From DATJPR01 sp963843525 (GTDB taxonomy: Bacteria; Bacteroidota; Ignavibacteria; UBA10030; UBA6906), in the NCBI GenBank assembly GCA_963843525.1, contig CAWJKM010000005.1:682001-746000 (forward strand): a DNA stretch of 64,000 bases. Direction: 5' to 3'. Within the stretch, counting starts at the first letter, position 1. Each line of letters begins with the position of its first letter. The notes under the pieces were generated by a model that made no database searches, had not been told where the DNA came from, and saw only the letters and a program-made list of their open reading frames with translations. This document shows, piece after piece, positions 54,249 through 62,972 of the stretch. The translations under genes and the position numbers were made by a program.

Positions 54249-55268
54249 TCAATACGACTCGGGGCCGATGTTCACCTTGCCTTTGAAGACCCTATACACA
54301 AGTATCGTATAGATGATGACGATGGGCATGCCGATAAGCGCGATCACCAGCATGACCGTCAACGTCAACTCCGAGGAAGAATGGTGGAAGATGTTCAAAC
54401 TGTAATCGTCACTGATGCTCGACGGGACGAGGCGCGGGAAGAGACTCACAGCACTCAGCCCGATCATCGCCGCGATCATCGCGGAGGATGAAAGGAATGC
54501 GAGGAAGTATTTGCCGCCCTTGAGCCAGACCGGGATCGTCGCGACAGAGACGAGCAGGAGGATGAAGAGTACCCAGAATACCGGATTCTGGAGAATGCTG
54601 AAAAACAGGAAGGGAGACACAAACGTCGTGACAAAAGTTGCCACCGCATAGACAATCAGTACGACGATCCACATCCGTGACGCAACCCTGGCCGAACGTG
54701 TCCGAAGATCGCCTTCCGATTTCAAGGTCATGTAAATCGCGCCATGCATGACGAACAGGGCCAGGCTCAGAACGCCCACGAGAATGGCATAGGGATTCAG
54801 CAGGCCAAGGAATGTGCCCTGGTAGCTGCCGTCGATGTCGATGGGCAATCCCCGGAGGATATTGCCGAAGGCGACGCCGAACAGGATGGCGGGGAGCAGG
54901 CTGCCCAGGCCGAAACACCAATCCCACACCCTTTTCCAGGAAGGGGAGTCGATCTTTCCCCTGAATTCCATCGACACCGCCCGGGCGATGAGGGCCACCA
55001 GCAGCAACATAAAGGCGAGATAGAACCCGCTGAACACGGTTGCGTACACGATCGGGAACGCGGCAAAGAGAGCCCCGCCGCCGGTGAGCAGCCAGACTTC
55101 GTTGCCGTCCCACACGGGTCCGATGGCGTTCAAATAGACCCGGCGGTCTTCTTCTTTTCCTGTGAAGAGATGAAGCACGCCAACACCGAGATCGAAACCA
55201 TCAAGAATGGCATATCCGACGATCAGGACACCGAGGAGGAGGAACCACGTGACTTGGAGAGTTTCCAT
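54249..55268 (-). CDS. cydB: Cytochrome bd quinol oxidase subunit II
   Basis: A 339-residue inner-membrane subunit with about eight to nine membrane helices. The N-terminus WFLLLGVLIVGYAILDGFDLGVG and the motif IGPVWDGNEVWL are typical of CydB. It supports the heme-carrying subunit CydA in reducing O2 with electrons from quinol. Its start codon overlaps the cydA stop, so the two are coupled. No cydX-like small gene is seen between cydB and the terminator. Confidence 0.96.
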   Translation of the reverse strand: METLQVTWFLLLGVLIVGYAILDGFDLGVGVLHLFTGKEEDRRVYLNAIGPVWDGNEVWLLTGGGALFAAFPIVYATVFSGFYLAFMLLLVALIARAVSMEFRGKIDSPSWKRVWDWCFGLGSLLPAILFGVAFGNILRGLPIDIDGSYQGTFLGLLNPYAILVGVLSLALFVMHGAIYMTLKSEGDLRTRSARVASRMWIVVLIVYAVATFVTTFVSPFLFFSILQNPVFWVLFILLLVSVATIPVWLKGGKYFLAFLSSSAMIAAMIGLSAVSLFPRLVPSSISDDYSLNIFHHSSSELTLTVMLVIALIGMPIVIIYTILVYRVFKGKVNIGPESY

Positions 55269-56620
55269 TATGCAGTCACCTCCTTTGCCTGACCGAAGCC
55301 GGTGGTTGAAGCAGGCTCAGGGCCCTGCTTGATTTTCTTGATGAGCAGATACAGATAGAGGGAGCCGAGGAATGCGTAGACGATGAAGAACAGAATGATC
55401 GAAAAGAGAATCTCTCCTGCTCCGACGGTCACCGATGCGGCCTGATCCGTCCGGAGCATATGGTAGACGATCCATGGTTGACGGCCGACTTCCGCGGCAA
55501 TCCAGCCGAGCTGGCAGGCAAGCACCGGCAGGGGAATCGACCAGATAAAGGCCTTGAGAAGTTTCTTGCTGTCCCAGAGGGTCCCTTTGTAGAGCTTCCA
55601 GGCGGCAAAGCCCGTGACAAGAATGAAGTACATCCCGAGCAAAACCATGTTGTGGAACGAAACGAAGGTAAGCCATAACGGAGGGATGTCCTCCGCCGGG
55701 AAGTCGTTGATCCCCTTGATGGGGGCATTGACATCCCCGAACGCAAGCCAGCTCAGCAGGCCCGGGATTTCCACTGTCGCCTTCAATTCGGGAGGCGGAG
55801 TCATCGGATAGCCGAACAACACCATCGGCGCTCCGCTGACAGAAGTATACAGTCCTTCGATGGCCGCGAACTTCTCGGGCTGTGTGTGGGCGACCTGACG
55901 CGCATGTTCATGCCCGAAGGGCATGACGTTCAACACGGAGAAGATCAGCCCCGAGATGACGCCCACCGTCATGGCTTTTTTGGCCAAGGGCAGTTCCTTT
56001 CCCTTCAGGATGAGGTAGGCGGCGACGCCCGTCATCATGAAGGCCCCGGTCGTCAGCGCGGCGTCGAACGTGTGGAAAAAACGCACCACGGTGGAGGGGT
56101 TGAACACGGCATCGTAGAAGCTGGTGAGTTCCGCGCGGCCGTTGCGCAGCACGAACCCGGCCGGTGTTTGTTGCCACGAATTGGCGACGAGGATCCAGAA
56201 GGCAGAAATGGTTGCCCCCACTGCCACCATCAATGCAGAAAACCAGTGCGCTCCGGGGGAAATCCTGTCGCGTCCGAAGATATAGAGCCCGAGGAAGGTG
56301 GATTCCAGGAAAAATGCGAACACAGCCTCGGCGGCAAGCGGAGCGCCAAAGATGTCCCCGACGAATTTTGAGTAGACGGACCAGTTGGTCCCGAACTGAA
56401 ACTCCATGACAATTCCTGTCGCCACACCAACGGCAAACGTCAGCGCCAGGATCTTGCCGAAGAATTTTCCCATGCGCACATAGATCTCATTCTTCTTTTT
56501 CCACCCGAGTGTTTCCACCAGCACGAGGAGCCAGCTCAATCCGATGGTGATCGGCGGGAAGATGAAATGAAAGCCGATGGTCATCGCAAACTGCAATCGG
56601 GCAAGGAGTACAGCATCCAT
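55268..56620 (-). CDS. cydA: Cytochrome bd quinol oxidase subunit I
   Basis: A 450-residue heme-bearing subunit. Visible features are the axial His18 in GFHFIFPP, Glu residues in MEFQFGTNW and FFLESTF, and GRQPW in the C-terminal part. The Q-loop is short, as in the bd types of most Gram-positive and many FCB bacteria, unlike the long E. coli form. The enzyme has high oxygen affinity and gives tolerance to NO and sulfide. The gene stands 46 bases downstream of an Rrf2 regulator on the same strand, which probably controls it. Confidence 0.96.
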   Translation of the reverse strand: MDAVLLARLQFAMTIGFHFIFPPITIGLSWLLVLVETLGWKKKNEIYVRMGKFFGKILALTFAVGVATGIVMEFQFGTNWSVYSKFVGDIFGAPLAAEAVFAFFLESTFLGLYIFGRDRISPGAHWFSALMVAVGATISAFWILVANSWQQTPAGFVLRNGRAELTSFYDAVFNPSTVVRFFHTFDAALTTGAFMMTGVAAYLILKGKELPLAKKAMTVGVISGLIFSVLNVMPFGHEHARQVAHTQPEKFAAIEGLYTSVSGAPMVLFGYPMTPPPELKATVEIPGLLSWLAFGDVNAPIKGINDFPAEDIPPLWLTFVSFHNMVLLGMYFILVTGFAAWKLYKGTLWDSKKLLKAFIWSIPLPVLACQLGWIAAEVGRQPWIVYHMLRTDQAASVTVGAGEILFSIILFFIVYAFLGSLYLYLLIKKIKQGPEPASTTGFGQAKEVTA

Positions 56621-56666
56621 ACGATTCTCCTTCAGGTGTGTAAGATGCGACCGTTACGACAGCGGG

Positions 56667-57104
56667 CTACGCTTCAAGAGGATGTTCGGAAAGCTCTTCG
56701 ACCTGCATTTGTTTCAACTCTGCAAAGGTGCGGGAGGCGAGCATCTCACGGAGTTTTCCCTGTGCTTCACCCCATACGTCGTGAACTGCGCAGACGTTCG
56801 TCCTGTTGCAGAACCCCGGGTCCACAAGACATCGGTTGAGCGCCATCGGACCTTCGATCTCCTCCACCACTTCAAGGAGCGTGATTTCCTCCGGGGGTCG
56901 TGCGAGGGAGACCCCTCCATGAACGCCGCGGTGGGATTTTACAAGCTTGGCGCGGCTGAGTCGCGCCACAATCTTGCGGAGGAATTTTTCAGGAATCCCC
57001 CACTTTTTCGAAATGTCGGAGATCTGTGCGATCGTGCCGGGAGTCAACGACGCCAGGTGGACCATCGTTCGAATCGCGTACTCTCCTGTGAGCGTGATAT
57101 GCAT
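56667..57104 (-). CDS. Rrf2-family Fe-S regulator upstream of cydAB
   Basis: A 145-residue winged-helix regulator. Its N-terminal HTH is typical of Rrf2 (TGEYAIRTMVHLA, then FLRKIVARLSRAKLV, then GGVSLARPPEEITL). Three Cys, C92, C99 and C105, stand almost where IscR has C92, C98 and C104, so it can bind an Fe-S cluster and sense O2, NO or cluster status. The start at 57104 gives the family N-terminus; the frame is open to 57155. It precedes cydAB, and a possible operator, TGTAAATTACA, is 61-71 bases upstream of its start. Confidence 0.92.
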   Translation of the reverse strand: MHITLTGEYAIRTMVHLASLTPGTIAQISDISKKWGIPEKFLRKIVARLSRAKLVKSHRGVHGGVSLARPPEEITLLEVVEEIEGPMALNRCLVDPGFCNRTNVCAVHDVWGEAQGKLREMLASRTFAELKQMQVEELSEHPLEA

Positions 57105-57164
57105 AGGAGTCCGGAGATGTAGGGGAATAATTTGTGATTCACCGGAGGAGGACAACCGATGCGC

Positions 57165-57175
57165 TGTAAATTACA
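57165..57175. promoter_or_regulatory. Candidate Rrf2 operator
   Basis: TGTAAATTACA is a perfect 11-base palindrome (centre A), placed before the rrf2-cydAB operon. An AT-rich dyad of this kind would suit an Rrf2 dimer. The rest of the 472-base gap to murA contains the repeats listed separately and no gene that I can support. Confidence 0.35.
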
Positions 57176-57366
57176 AGTTATGTGCCAAATGGGAGATCGG
57201 TGGTCATGTTTTAACCGCGAAGGAATTGAGAGATATTTCTTGGAAAGAGAATCAGGAGAGGCACGTTCTGCAATCCACTTTCCTGATTCTGCCAATTCAT
57301 CTATGAGACGGTGGCAGTTTTGAGAAAATTGACTTTCCCTCACGTTTTGCGGAGATTGAGGGGAAA

Positions 57367-57437
57367 ACAGGGGACAGGGGACAGGGAACAGGGGAACAGG
57401 GAACAGGGGAGAGGGAACGGGGGAGAGGGAACGGGGG
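57367..57437. repeat. Heptanucleotide repeat locus C, direct array
   Basis: Ten units of 7 bases (one of 8), ACAGGGG, ACAGGGA, AGAGGGA, ACGGGGG and variants, in the intergenic region before murA. The G-rich strand could form unusual structures. Confidence 0.85.
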
Positions 57438-57524
57438 AAAGATTACAGGTTGCTGTTTTCTGACAATTCCCGGCAGCTGACGCATACCATCTGTTTGGTT
57501 CGGCACGATTAGCAATTGATCACT

Positions 57525-57552
57525 CTGTCCCCTGTCCCCGGTTTCCTGTCCC
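57525..57552. repeat. Heptanucleotide repeat locus C, inverted array
   Basis: Four 7-base units, CTGTCCC, CTGTCCC, CGGTTTC, CTGTCCC, the complement of the GGGACAG units at 57367-57437. The two arrays can pair over about 20 bases in RNA, 25 bases before the murA start. Confidence 0.75.
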
Positions 57553-57576
57553 CTCATCTTTCACGGATAACACCTT

Positions 57577-58839
57577 TTGGACAAATTCGTCATTCACGGT
57601 GGACGGAAACTCAACGGGACCGTCCCTATCAGCGGCGCGAAGAACGCAACTCTGGCGCTCATGCCCGCTGCGTTGCTCGCTTCTGGCACTTTTCATCTCC
57701 GAAATACCCCCGCTCTCCGCGATGTCAATACAATGGGGAGTCTCCTTTCCTCCATGGGTGTGAAGGTCTCCCAGGAAGGCCATGTTCTCACCCTCGATAC
57801 CAGGCATGTCGACAAGTACGAAGCACCCTATGAGCATGTCAAAAAGATGCGTGCGTCAATCTACGTTCTCGGACCTCTTGTGGCGAGATACGGAGAGGCG
57901 AAGGTCTCGCTTCCGGGTGGGTGTGCATGGGGACCGCGGCCCGTCGATCTCCACATGGAGGGGATCAAAAAGCTCGGCGCCACACTGGAGTTGAAGGAGG
58001 GGTACATCATTGCGAAAGCCGGCAGACTGACCGGTGCGCGCATTACGTTCGACATTTCCAGCGTGGGCGCGACCGCCAACATCCTCATGGCCGCTGTGCT
58101 GGCAAAGGGAACAACAGTGATCGACAATGCGGCCATCGAGCCGGAGATCACGTCACTGACGGAATTCCTTATTTCGATGGGTGCACAAATCGACGGGGCG
58201 GGGACACGCCGTCTGGAAATTGAGGGAGTGGAGACGTTGCATCCCGCCGATACGGAAACCATCCCCGACCGCATCGAAGCGGGGACCTATCTCGTTGCAT
58301 GCGCTCTCGCCGGCGGAACACTCACTGTCGAAGGCGTCAATCCCGGACACCTGACCGCTCTGCTCGCGAAACTCGAAGATGCGGGATGCAGCGTGCAGAT
58401 CGGGAAGACCTCCGTGAGCCTGACCGCACCGGCGGCGATTCACCCGGTCGACGTGACTGCCGCCATCTATCCCGGTTTCCCGACGGACATGCAGGCACAG
58501 TGGACGGCCCTTATGACCCTTGCCGCCGGGACGTCCCTTGTCACCGATTCAATCTACTTCGATCGGTTCAAGCATGTGCCGGAACTGATCCGGCTGGGTG
58601 GAGACATCGAAGTGAAAGACAACGCCGCAATCATACGGGGAGTGAAGAAACTCACCGGCGCGAAAGTCATGTCGACGGATCTGCGCGCCTCCGCATCGCT
58701 CATTCTTGCAGGGCTCGTCGCTGAAGGAACCACTGAAGTTCTCCGTGTCTATCACATCGACCGGGGATATGAATCGATCGAGAAAAAGCTCAAGAGTGTC
58801 GGGGCGGACATCGAGCGGCTTGCAGGGGAAGAGTTCTAA
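57577..58839 (+). CDS. murA: UDP-N-acetylglucosamine 1-carboxyvinyltransferase
   Basis: A 420-residue enzyme that adds enolpyruvate to UDP-GlcNAc, the first committed step of peptidoglycan synthesis. The N-terminus GGRKLNGTVPISGAKNA, the catalytic loop PGGCAWGPRPVDLH with Cys116 (the fosfomycin target) and the C-terminal HIDRGYE motif are all intact. The start is TTG at 57577: an in-frame TAA stands at 57565 and no ATG precedes the conserved N-terminus. GGATAA lies about ten bases before it. The rare start codon may lower its translation. Confidence 0.95.
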   Translation: MDKFVIHGGRKLNGTVPISGAKNATLALMPAALLASGTFHLRNTPALRDVNTMGSLLSSMGVKVSQEGHVLTLDTRHVDKYEAPYEHVKKMRASIYVLGPLVARYGEAKVSLPGGCAWGPRPVDLHMEGIKKLGATLELKEGYIIAKAGRLTGARITFDISSVGATANILMAAVLAKGTTVIDNAAIEPEITSLTEFLISMGAQIDGAGTRRLEIEGVETLHPADTETIPDRIEAGTYLVACALAGGTLTVEGVNPGHLTALLAKLEDAGCSVQIGKTSVSLTAPAAIHPVDVTAAIYPGFPTDMQAQWTALMTLAAGTSLVTDSIYFDRFKHVPELIRLGGDIEVKDNAAIIRGVKKLTGAKVMSTDLRASASLILAGLVAEGTTEVLRVYHIDRGYESIEKKLKSVGADIERLAGEEF

Positions 58840-58880
58840 ATGGTGAATCGCGATGATAGGACAGCCACGGAGAGTGCCTG

Positions 58881-59369
58881 ATGGGCGAAGACCCGCACAC
58901 CGCTGATCAATTTCTCCGCCACACCGTTGCGACGCTCGCGTATCGCGGCGCAAAGGTGATGCCGGGCGTCAACGCACACTTTTCGGAGTTTCTCGTCGGG
59001 GCAACATCCCGTACTCCCGGAGAGATTCTGGCGCATATCGGCGACCTCCTTGACTGGGCGTTGTCGATCGTCAGGGGACAACAGGCCTGGCACGACTCTT
59101 CGCCGCAATCGTGGGAGAAGGATACCGCGCGTTTCTTCGAGGCATTGCGCAGGCTCGATGAAGAGCTTGCATCCCATCCGCCACCGGAGGGCATCGCGAC
59201 CAGGGTATTCCAGGGACCGGTTGCCGACGCACTGACGCATGTGGGACAGATTGCGATGCTGCGCCGATTGGCCGGGACGCCGGTGAAGGGAGAAAACTAT
59301 TTCAAAGCGGAAATCGTCACAGGCCGGGTTGGGCCCGAGCAGTCCGTGAAGCGGGTTGAGTTCGAGTAG
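58881..59369 (+). CDS. DinB-like four-helix protein
   Basis: A 162-residue soluble protein. The helical pattern with HIGDLLDWAL near residue 50 and LTHVGQIAMLRRLAG near 130 fits the DinB/YfiT superfamily, whose members carry a His-rich metal site (here at least H53 and the His of LTHVG). Biochemical roles in this superfamily differ (thiol transfer, hydrolase), so no function is assigned. It follows murA by 41 bases and may be cotranscribed. Confidence 0.65.
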   Translation: MGEDPHTADQFLRHTVATLAYRGAKVMPGVNAHFSEFLVGATSRTPGEILAHIGDLLDWALSIVRGQQAWHDSSPQSWEKDTARFFEALRRLDEELASHPPPEGIATRVFQGPVADALTHVGQIAMLRRLAGTPVKGENYFKAEIVTGRVGPEQSVKRVEFE

Positions 59370-59612
59370 CAGGTCCGGTGTGCACAGATGCCTCTCGCCC
59401 CGGGAGCCGGCGTCTCTTGGACGGGCCGCGGGGAACAGCGACGTCTCTCCATTCTCCTTCCCTGCTCAACGAAGCCCCATTTCGTGAGTTTGATCCTGGC
59501 CGGGGTGAACGCCTCCTGACGTCGGCAACCATTTAGAGAGGGGCCAGAGAAAAGCGCAAGGAGCGGTGTCGAAGCCGATGAGTGTAGCCCAGAAGGAATC
59601 CATTCCGTCACG
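59370..59612. other. Intergenic region with a 16S-like tract
   Basis: No gene seen. At 59486-59512 the sequence starts with GAGTTTGATCCTGGC, identical to the conserved 5' end of bacterial 16S rRNA, and goes on with a near match ending GTGAACGC. The similarity stops there, so this is not an rRNA gene. Confidence 0.5.
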
Positions 59613-61898
59613 ATGTCTATGAAAATGTTTCGCACAGGGGATACATTCACCGTTGCAGCGGTCTATGCCTTCGCCGCCATCGTGTGTACGCAGGTCCCCC
59701 TTCTCAATTCCCTGGGGTATGAGTCCTCTCTCCTTTTTGCGCTCCTGGGTTCATTTGCCTCCGCTTTTCTCACCATCAACCGGCTCCGGAGGGTGTACAG
59801 TGAACCCGCCCTGGACAAGGGACTCATGATCGCCGGGACCCTCCGTTCGATTCGCACCGCGTTCCTCACCAACATCTCGCTCCTGATAATTCCCGCGGCC
59901 GTCCTCCTGGCGAACGCCTTCTTTGTCAGAAATTGTTCACTGTCCGAAGCAGTCCTCTTTTACGTGCTGATCCCGTGCGTCAGCGTCCTTTTTGCCACAG
60001 CCCTTGCGTTCTTCTGCGTGATGCACTACCGGTGGCCACGGACGGCGTTCATTGTCCTCTTCTTCCTCACCATTGCGTACGATCTCGCCCTGGGGTACTT
60101 TACCCCGGCGATATTCTCCTACAACTTTTTCTATGGATATTTTCCCGGGTTCACCTACGATGAAGGGCTGCGGGTAACTTCCACCCTTGTCTCCTTCCGG
60201 CTCATCACCCTTGCGCTCACGGTCGTCCTGACCTGGCTTGGGTACCTGCTTCTCACCTCTGTCGACCGTTCAGCATCCGTCTACGCAAAAGGTGTCGGGC
60301 TGATCCGTGTCCTGGCAACTCCCGGGCAACGGGGTCTGGCTGTCATCGTTCTCTCTCTCTGTGCGGCTGCGTACATCTTCCGGTGCGACCTGGGCTATGA
60401 GTCAACATCCGGGTACATTCAATCGCGGCTCGGCGGCATAATGCACACCGAGCATTTTGACATCTACTATCCCGAAGGCCTTCTCAGCGCCGACGAACTT
60501 GCGCGTCTCGCGGACGAGCACGAATTCCGTTTCATGCAGCTGATGAAGCTGTTTTCTCTCCGGCGGTTTGACCGGATCGAGTCGTACCTGTACCCCTCCG
60601 CCGCCGTGAAGATGAAACTCATGGGGGCCGGGAACACCGATATTGCCAAACCCTGGAGCAAGCAAATTCACGTTACCGTGCAGTCGGCCTTTGCCACGGT
60701 GCAACACGAGTTGACCCACGTGATGGCCGGGAGATTCGGCTGGCCGGTAATAGAGGCGAGTCCCAGCGTTGGGCTCACCGAAGGATTGGCAATGGCTGTG
60801 GAATGGAACTACGGCGCCCGGACGCTGCACGAGTACTCCGCGGCGATGCAGCAGCTCAGGATTGCCCCCGATATTGAGCGCATTCTTACGCCCGCCGGGT
60901 TTGTGACCCAGGCACCCGCGATCAGTTATGTGCTCGCCGGATCGTTCTGCCGCTACCTGATCGACAAATATGGCATCAGACCGTTTCTGTTCGTGTACGG
61001 AGGGCGGGATTGGAAAACGATCTACGGCCGGCCGGTGCCGGTTCTCGTGGAAGAGTGGAAGAGCTACCTTCGCCGGTATGCAGTCGACCCGACAGACCTC
61101 GCAGCCACCAAGGCATTCTTCACCCGGCCGTCGATCTTTCAAAAGACCTGTCCCCGTGTCATCGGAGAACGCAACACGATCGCGGGCAATGCTCTCGGTG
61201 CGGGGCAGTATGCCGTGGCGGAGAGTCTCTACGCCGTATCGTACAGCGAGGGGCGAAGCCTGGAATCGCTCTCGGGGTTTCTCGGGGCGGCACTGCGAAA
61301 CCGCGCATACGATTCCGTCGTTGCGGTCTTCGATCGCGCGGAACAAAGCGATGGAAGCCCCGACCGATACCTCCCTCTGAGCATCGTCCTCGGCGACGCT
61401 CTCTGGGGGCTTGACAGCACCGATCAGGCGATCGATGTGTATCACACGCTCCGCGTGGTGGATCTGACCGACGCGTACACAGAGGCTGCGAGCGTCCGGC
61501 TGGCGGCTCTCGGAGAGGGGCGGTGCATGGAGGGTTACAGACGGTATTTCCTCACCTTCGGTGCCGATTCAGTCCGCTCTCTGATCCTGGATTCGCTGAC
61601 AGCCATCGACACGTCGAGTATGCTCCCCCATTACCTCAGGAGCCGTGAGCTGCTCCGCCGGAACCGGTACGGACCCGCGATCGAAGAGCTCTCCCGCATC
61701 TCTCTTGCGGACACCGATCCCTTCCTCGAATCGCTTCGCCTGAATTCGCTGGGTCTCGCCTGCTACTTCAGCGGCGACGTCGAAAAGGCGCGGGCCTGGT
61801 TCTGGCAATCGCTCAATTACGACGATAGCAACGTGGCCCGGCATTCCGTGAACGACTGGATCGATCGGTGCGAATGGCGCGAGGGGCGGAATGACTGA
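59613..61898 (+). CDS. Membrane protein with gluzincin (MA clan) peptidase domain
   Basis: A 761-residue protein. Residues 1-270 hold about six to seven membrane helices; a domain of about 230 residues follows with the zinc motif HELTH at 365-369 and a likely third ligand E390 in LTEGLA. That spacing fits the peptidase MA (gluzincin) family. The last 250 residues are helical and TPR-like. Membrane anchoring plus a zinc protease suggests cleavage of periplasmic or membrane proteins, but the family is not named. Its stop overlaps the start of the glycosyltransferase gene by eight bases, which suggests a shared role. Confidence 0.75.
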   Translation: MSMKMFRTGDTFTVAAVYAFAAIVCTQVPLLNSLGYESSLLFALLGSFASAFLTINRLRRVYSEPALDKGLMIAGTLRSIRTAFLTNISLLIIPAAVLLANAFFVRNCSLSEAVLFYVLIPCVSVLFATALAFFCVMHYRWPRTAFIVLFFLTIAYDLALGYFTPAIFSYNFFYGYFPGFTYDEGLRVTSTLVSFRLITLALTVVLTWLGYLLLTSVDRSASVYAKGVGLIRVLATPGQRGLAVIVLSLCAAAYIFRCDLGYESTSGYIQSRLGGIMHTEHFDIYYPEGLLSADELARLADEHEFRFMQLMKLFSLRRFDRIESYLYPSAAVKMKLMGAGNTDIAKPWSKQIHVTVQSAFATVQHELTHVMAGRFGWPVIEASPSVGLTEGLAMAVEWNYGARTLHEYSAAMQQLRIAPDIERILTPAGFVTQAPAISYVLAGSFCRYLIDKYGIRPFLFVYGGRDWKTIYGRPVPVLVEEWKSYLRRYAVDPTDLAATKAFFTRPSIFQKTCPRVIGERNTIAGNALGAGQYAVAESLYAVSYSEGRSLESLSGFLGAALRNRAYDSVVAVFDRAEQSDGSPDRYLPLSIVLGDALWGLDSTDQAIDVYHTLRVVDLTDAYTEAASVRLAALGEGRCMEGYRRYFLTFGADSVRSLILDSLTAIDTSSMLPHYLRSRELLRRNRYGPAIEELSRISLADTDPFLESLRLNSLGLACYFSGDVEKARAWFWQSLNYDDSNVARHSVNDWIDRCEWREGRND

Positions 61899-62898
61899 CT
61901 ATCGCCGGATCCTCCTGACCCGCCTGAAATTCATCGGCGATGTCGTGCTGACCACACCCATCATCCGGTCGGTACGAAATGCCTGTCCCTCCGCGCATCT
62001 TGCCTATCTCGGCGACCGGGAAGCCGTATCGTTGCTCGAGAACAATCCCTGTCTCGACGAGATCATCCCGTACGATTTCTCCCGTCCTTCGATCACCGAG
62101 CAGCTCCGTGTCGCGGCCACACTGCGAAGGGAACGGTTCGACCTCGTCATCGACATGTTCAACAATCCCCGCAGTGCCCTCCTTGTCTTTGCCTCGGGGG
62201 CATCCACCCGCGTCGGTCTGGACCGCAAAGGACGCGGCCGGCTGTACACCGTCCGTGTTCGGGACGACGGGACTCCCAAATCGCCCATTGAATTTCACAA
62301 TCAATTGCTCCGGGCCGTGGGCATCCCTCCGACCTCGTCGACGACAGAAATCTTCCTGACCTCCGAAGAACGCCACGACGCGCTTCAGTTTCTTCCGGAA
62401 GGCGAGGCCCCGTTAGTGGGCATTCACCCGGGCGCAACGTGGCCCGCGAAGAGGTGGTCCGCGGAGCGCTTCGGCGCATTGGCGGATCTTCTTTCGGCGG
62501 AAGGTTTACGCGTGGCGATTTTCGGCGCTCCGGGGGATCAGGAGACCATTCAGCAGGTGATTGAAGCGACGGTCTCCGTTCCGCACGTTCTTCCGGTCGC
62601 CCCCCTCCGTTCCCTCGCGGCGATGATCTCCCATTGCAGCGTGTTTGTCTGTAACGATGCGGGGCCGATGCACATTGCCGCAGCACTCAATGTTCCGACG
62701 GTGGGAATATTCGGCCCCGGAGAAGAAAACATCTGGTTCCCGTATGACCGCCGACAGGGTCACATCGCGTTGCGCAGGGACGTTCCCTGCCATCCCTGCC
62801 ATGCCGATTTCTGTCCCCGGACCGGCGACGGATATATGGAGTGCATGGAATTGCTCCAGGTGAATGATGTCGCCGATGCCGTGAGGAATATTCTGTAG
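61891..62898 (+). CDS. Family 9 glycosyltransferase (heptosyltransferase-like)
   Basis: A 335-residue GT-B enzyme of family GT9, which adds heptose or other sugars to the lipopolysaccharide core. It has the N-terminal ILLTRLKFIGDVVLTTPI and the C-terminal nucleotide-sugar site around VGIHPGATWPAKRW and CNDAGPMHIAAAL. It overlaps the gluzincin gene and is followed after 74 bases by an esterase. Heptose or an equivalent core sugar is inferred only from the family. Confidence 0.9.
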   Translation: MTDYRRILLTRLKFIGDVVLTTPIIRSVRNACPSAHLAYLGDREAVSLLENNPCLDEIIPYDFSRPSITEQLRVAATLRRERFDLVIDMFNNPRSALLVFASGASTRVGLDRKGRGRLYTVRVRDDGTPKSPIEFHNQLLRAVGIPPTSSTTEIFLTSEERHDALQFLPEGEAPLVGIHPGATWPAKRWSAERFGALADLLSAEGLRVAIFGAPGDQETIQQVIEATVSVPHVLPVAPLRSLAAMISHCSVFVCNDAGPMHIAAALNVPTVGIFGPGEENIWFPYDRRQGHIALRRDVPCHPCHADFCPRTGDGYMECMELLQVNDVADAVRNIL

Positions 62899-62924
62899 CC
62901 CTTCACAGTCGTTTCAAGGCGCTC

Positions 62925-62953
62925 TTGGACTGGGGGACCGAAATCCGTATCTT
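62925..62953 (+). promoter_or_regulatory. Promoter of the esterase gene
   Basis: TTGGAC (62925-62930) and TATCTT (62948-62953) are separated by 17 bases. The stem ACCGAAA/TTTCGGT overlaps the -10 region and could be an operator. Confidence 0.45.
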
Positions 62954-62972
62954 TCGGTGAACCCGGCAACGC

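Noticed and set aside
59486..59512. 16S rRNA gene
   Set aside because: Similarity covers under 30 bases and stops; the flanks are unrelated and a gene follows shortly.
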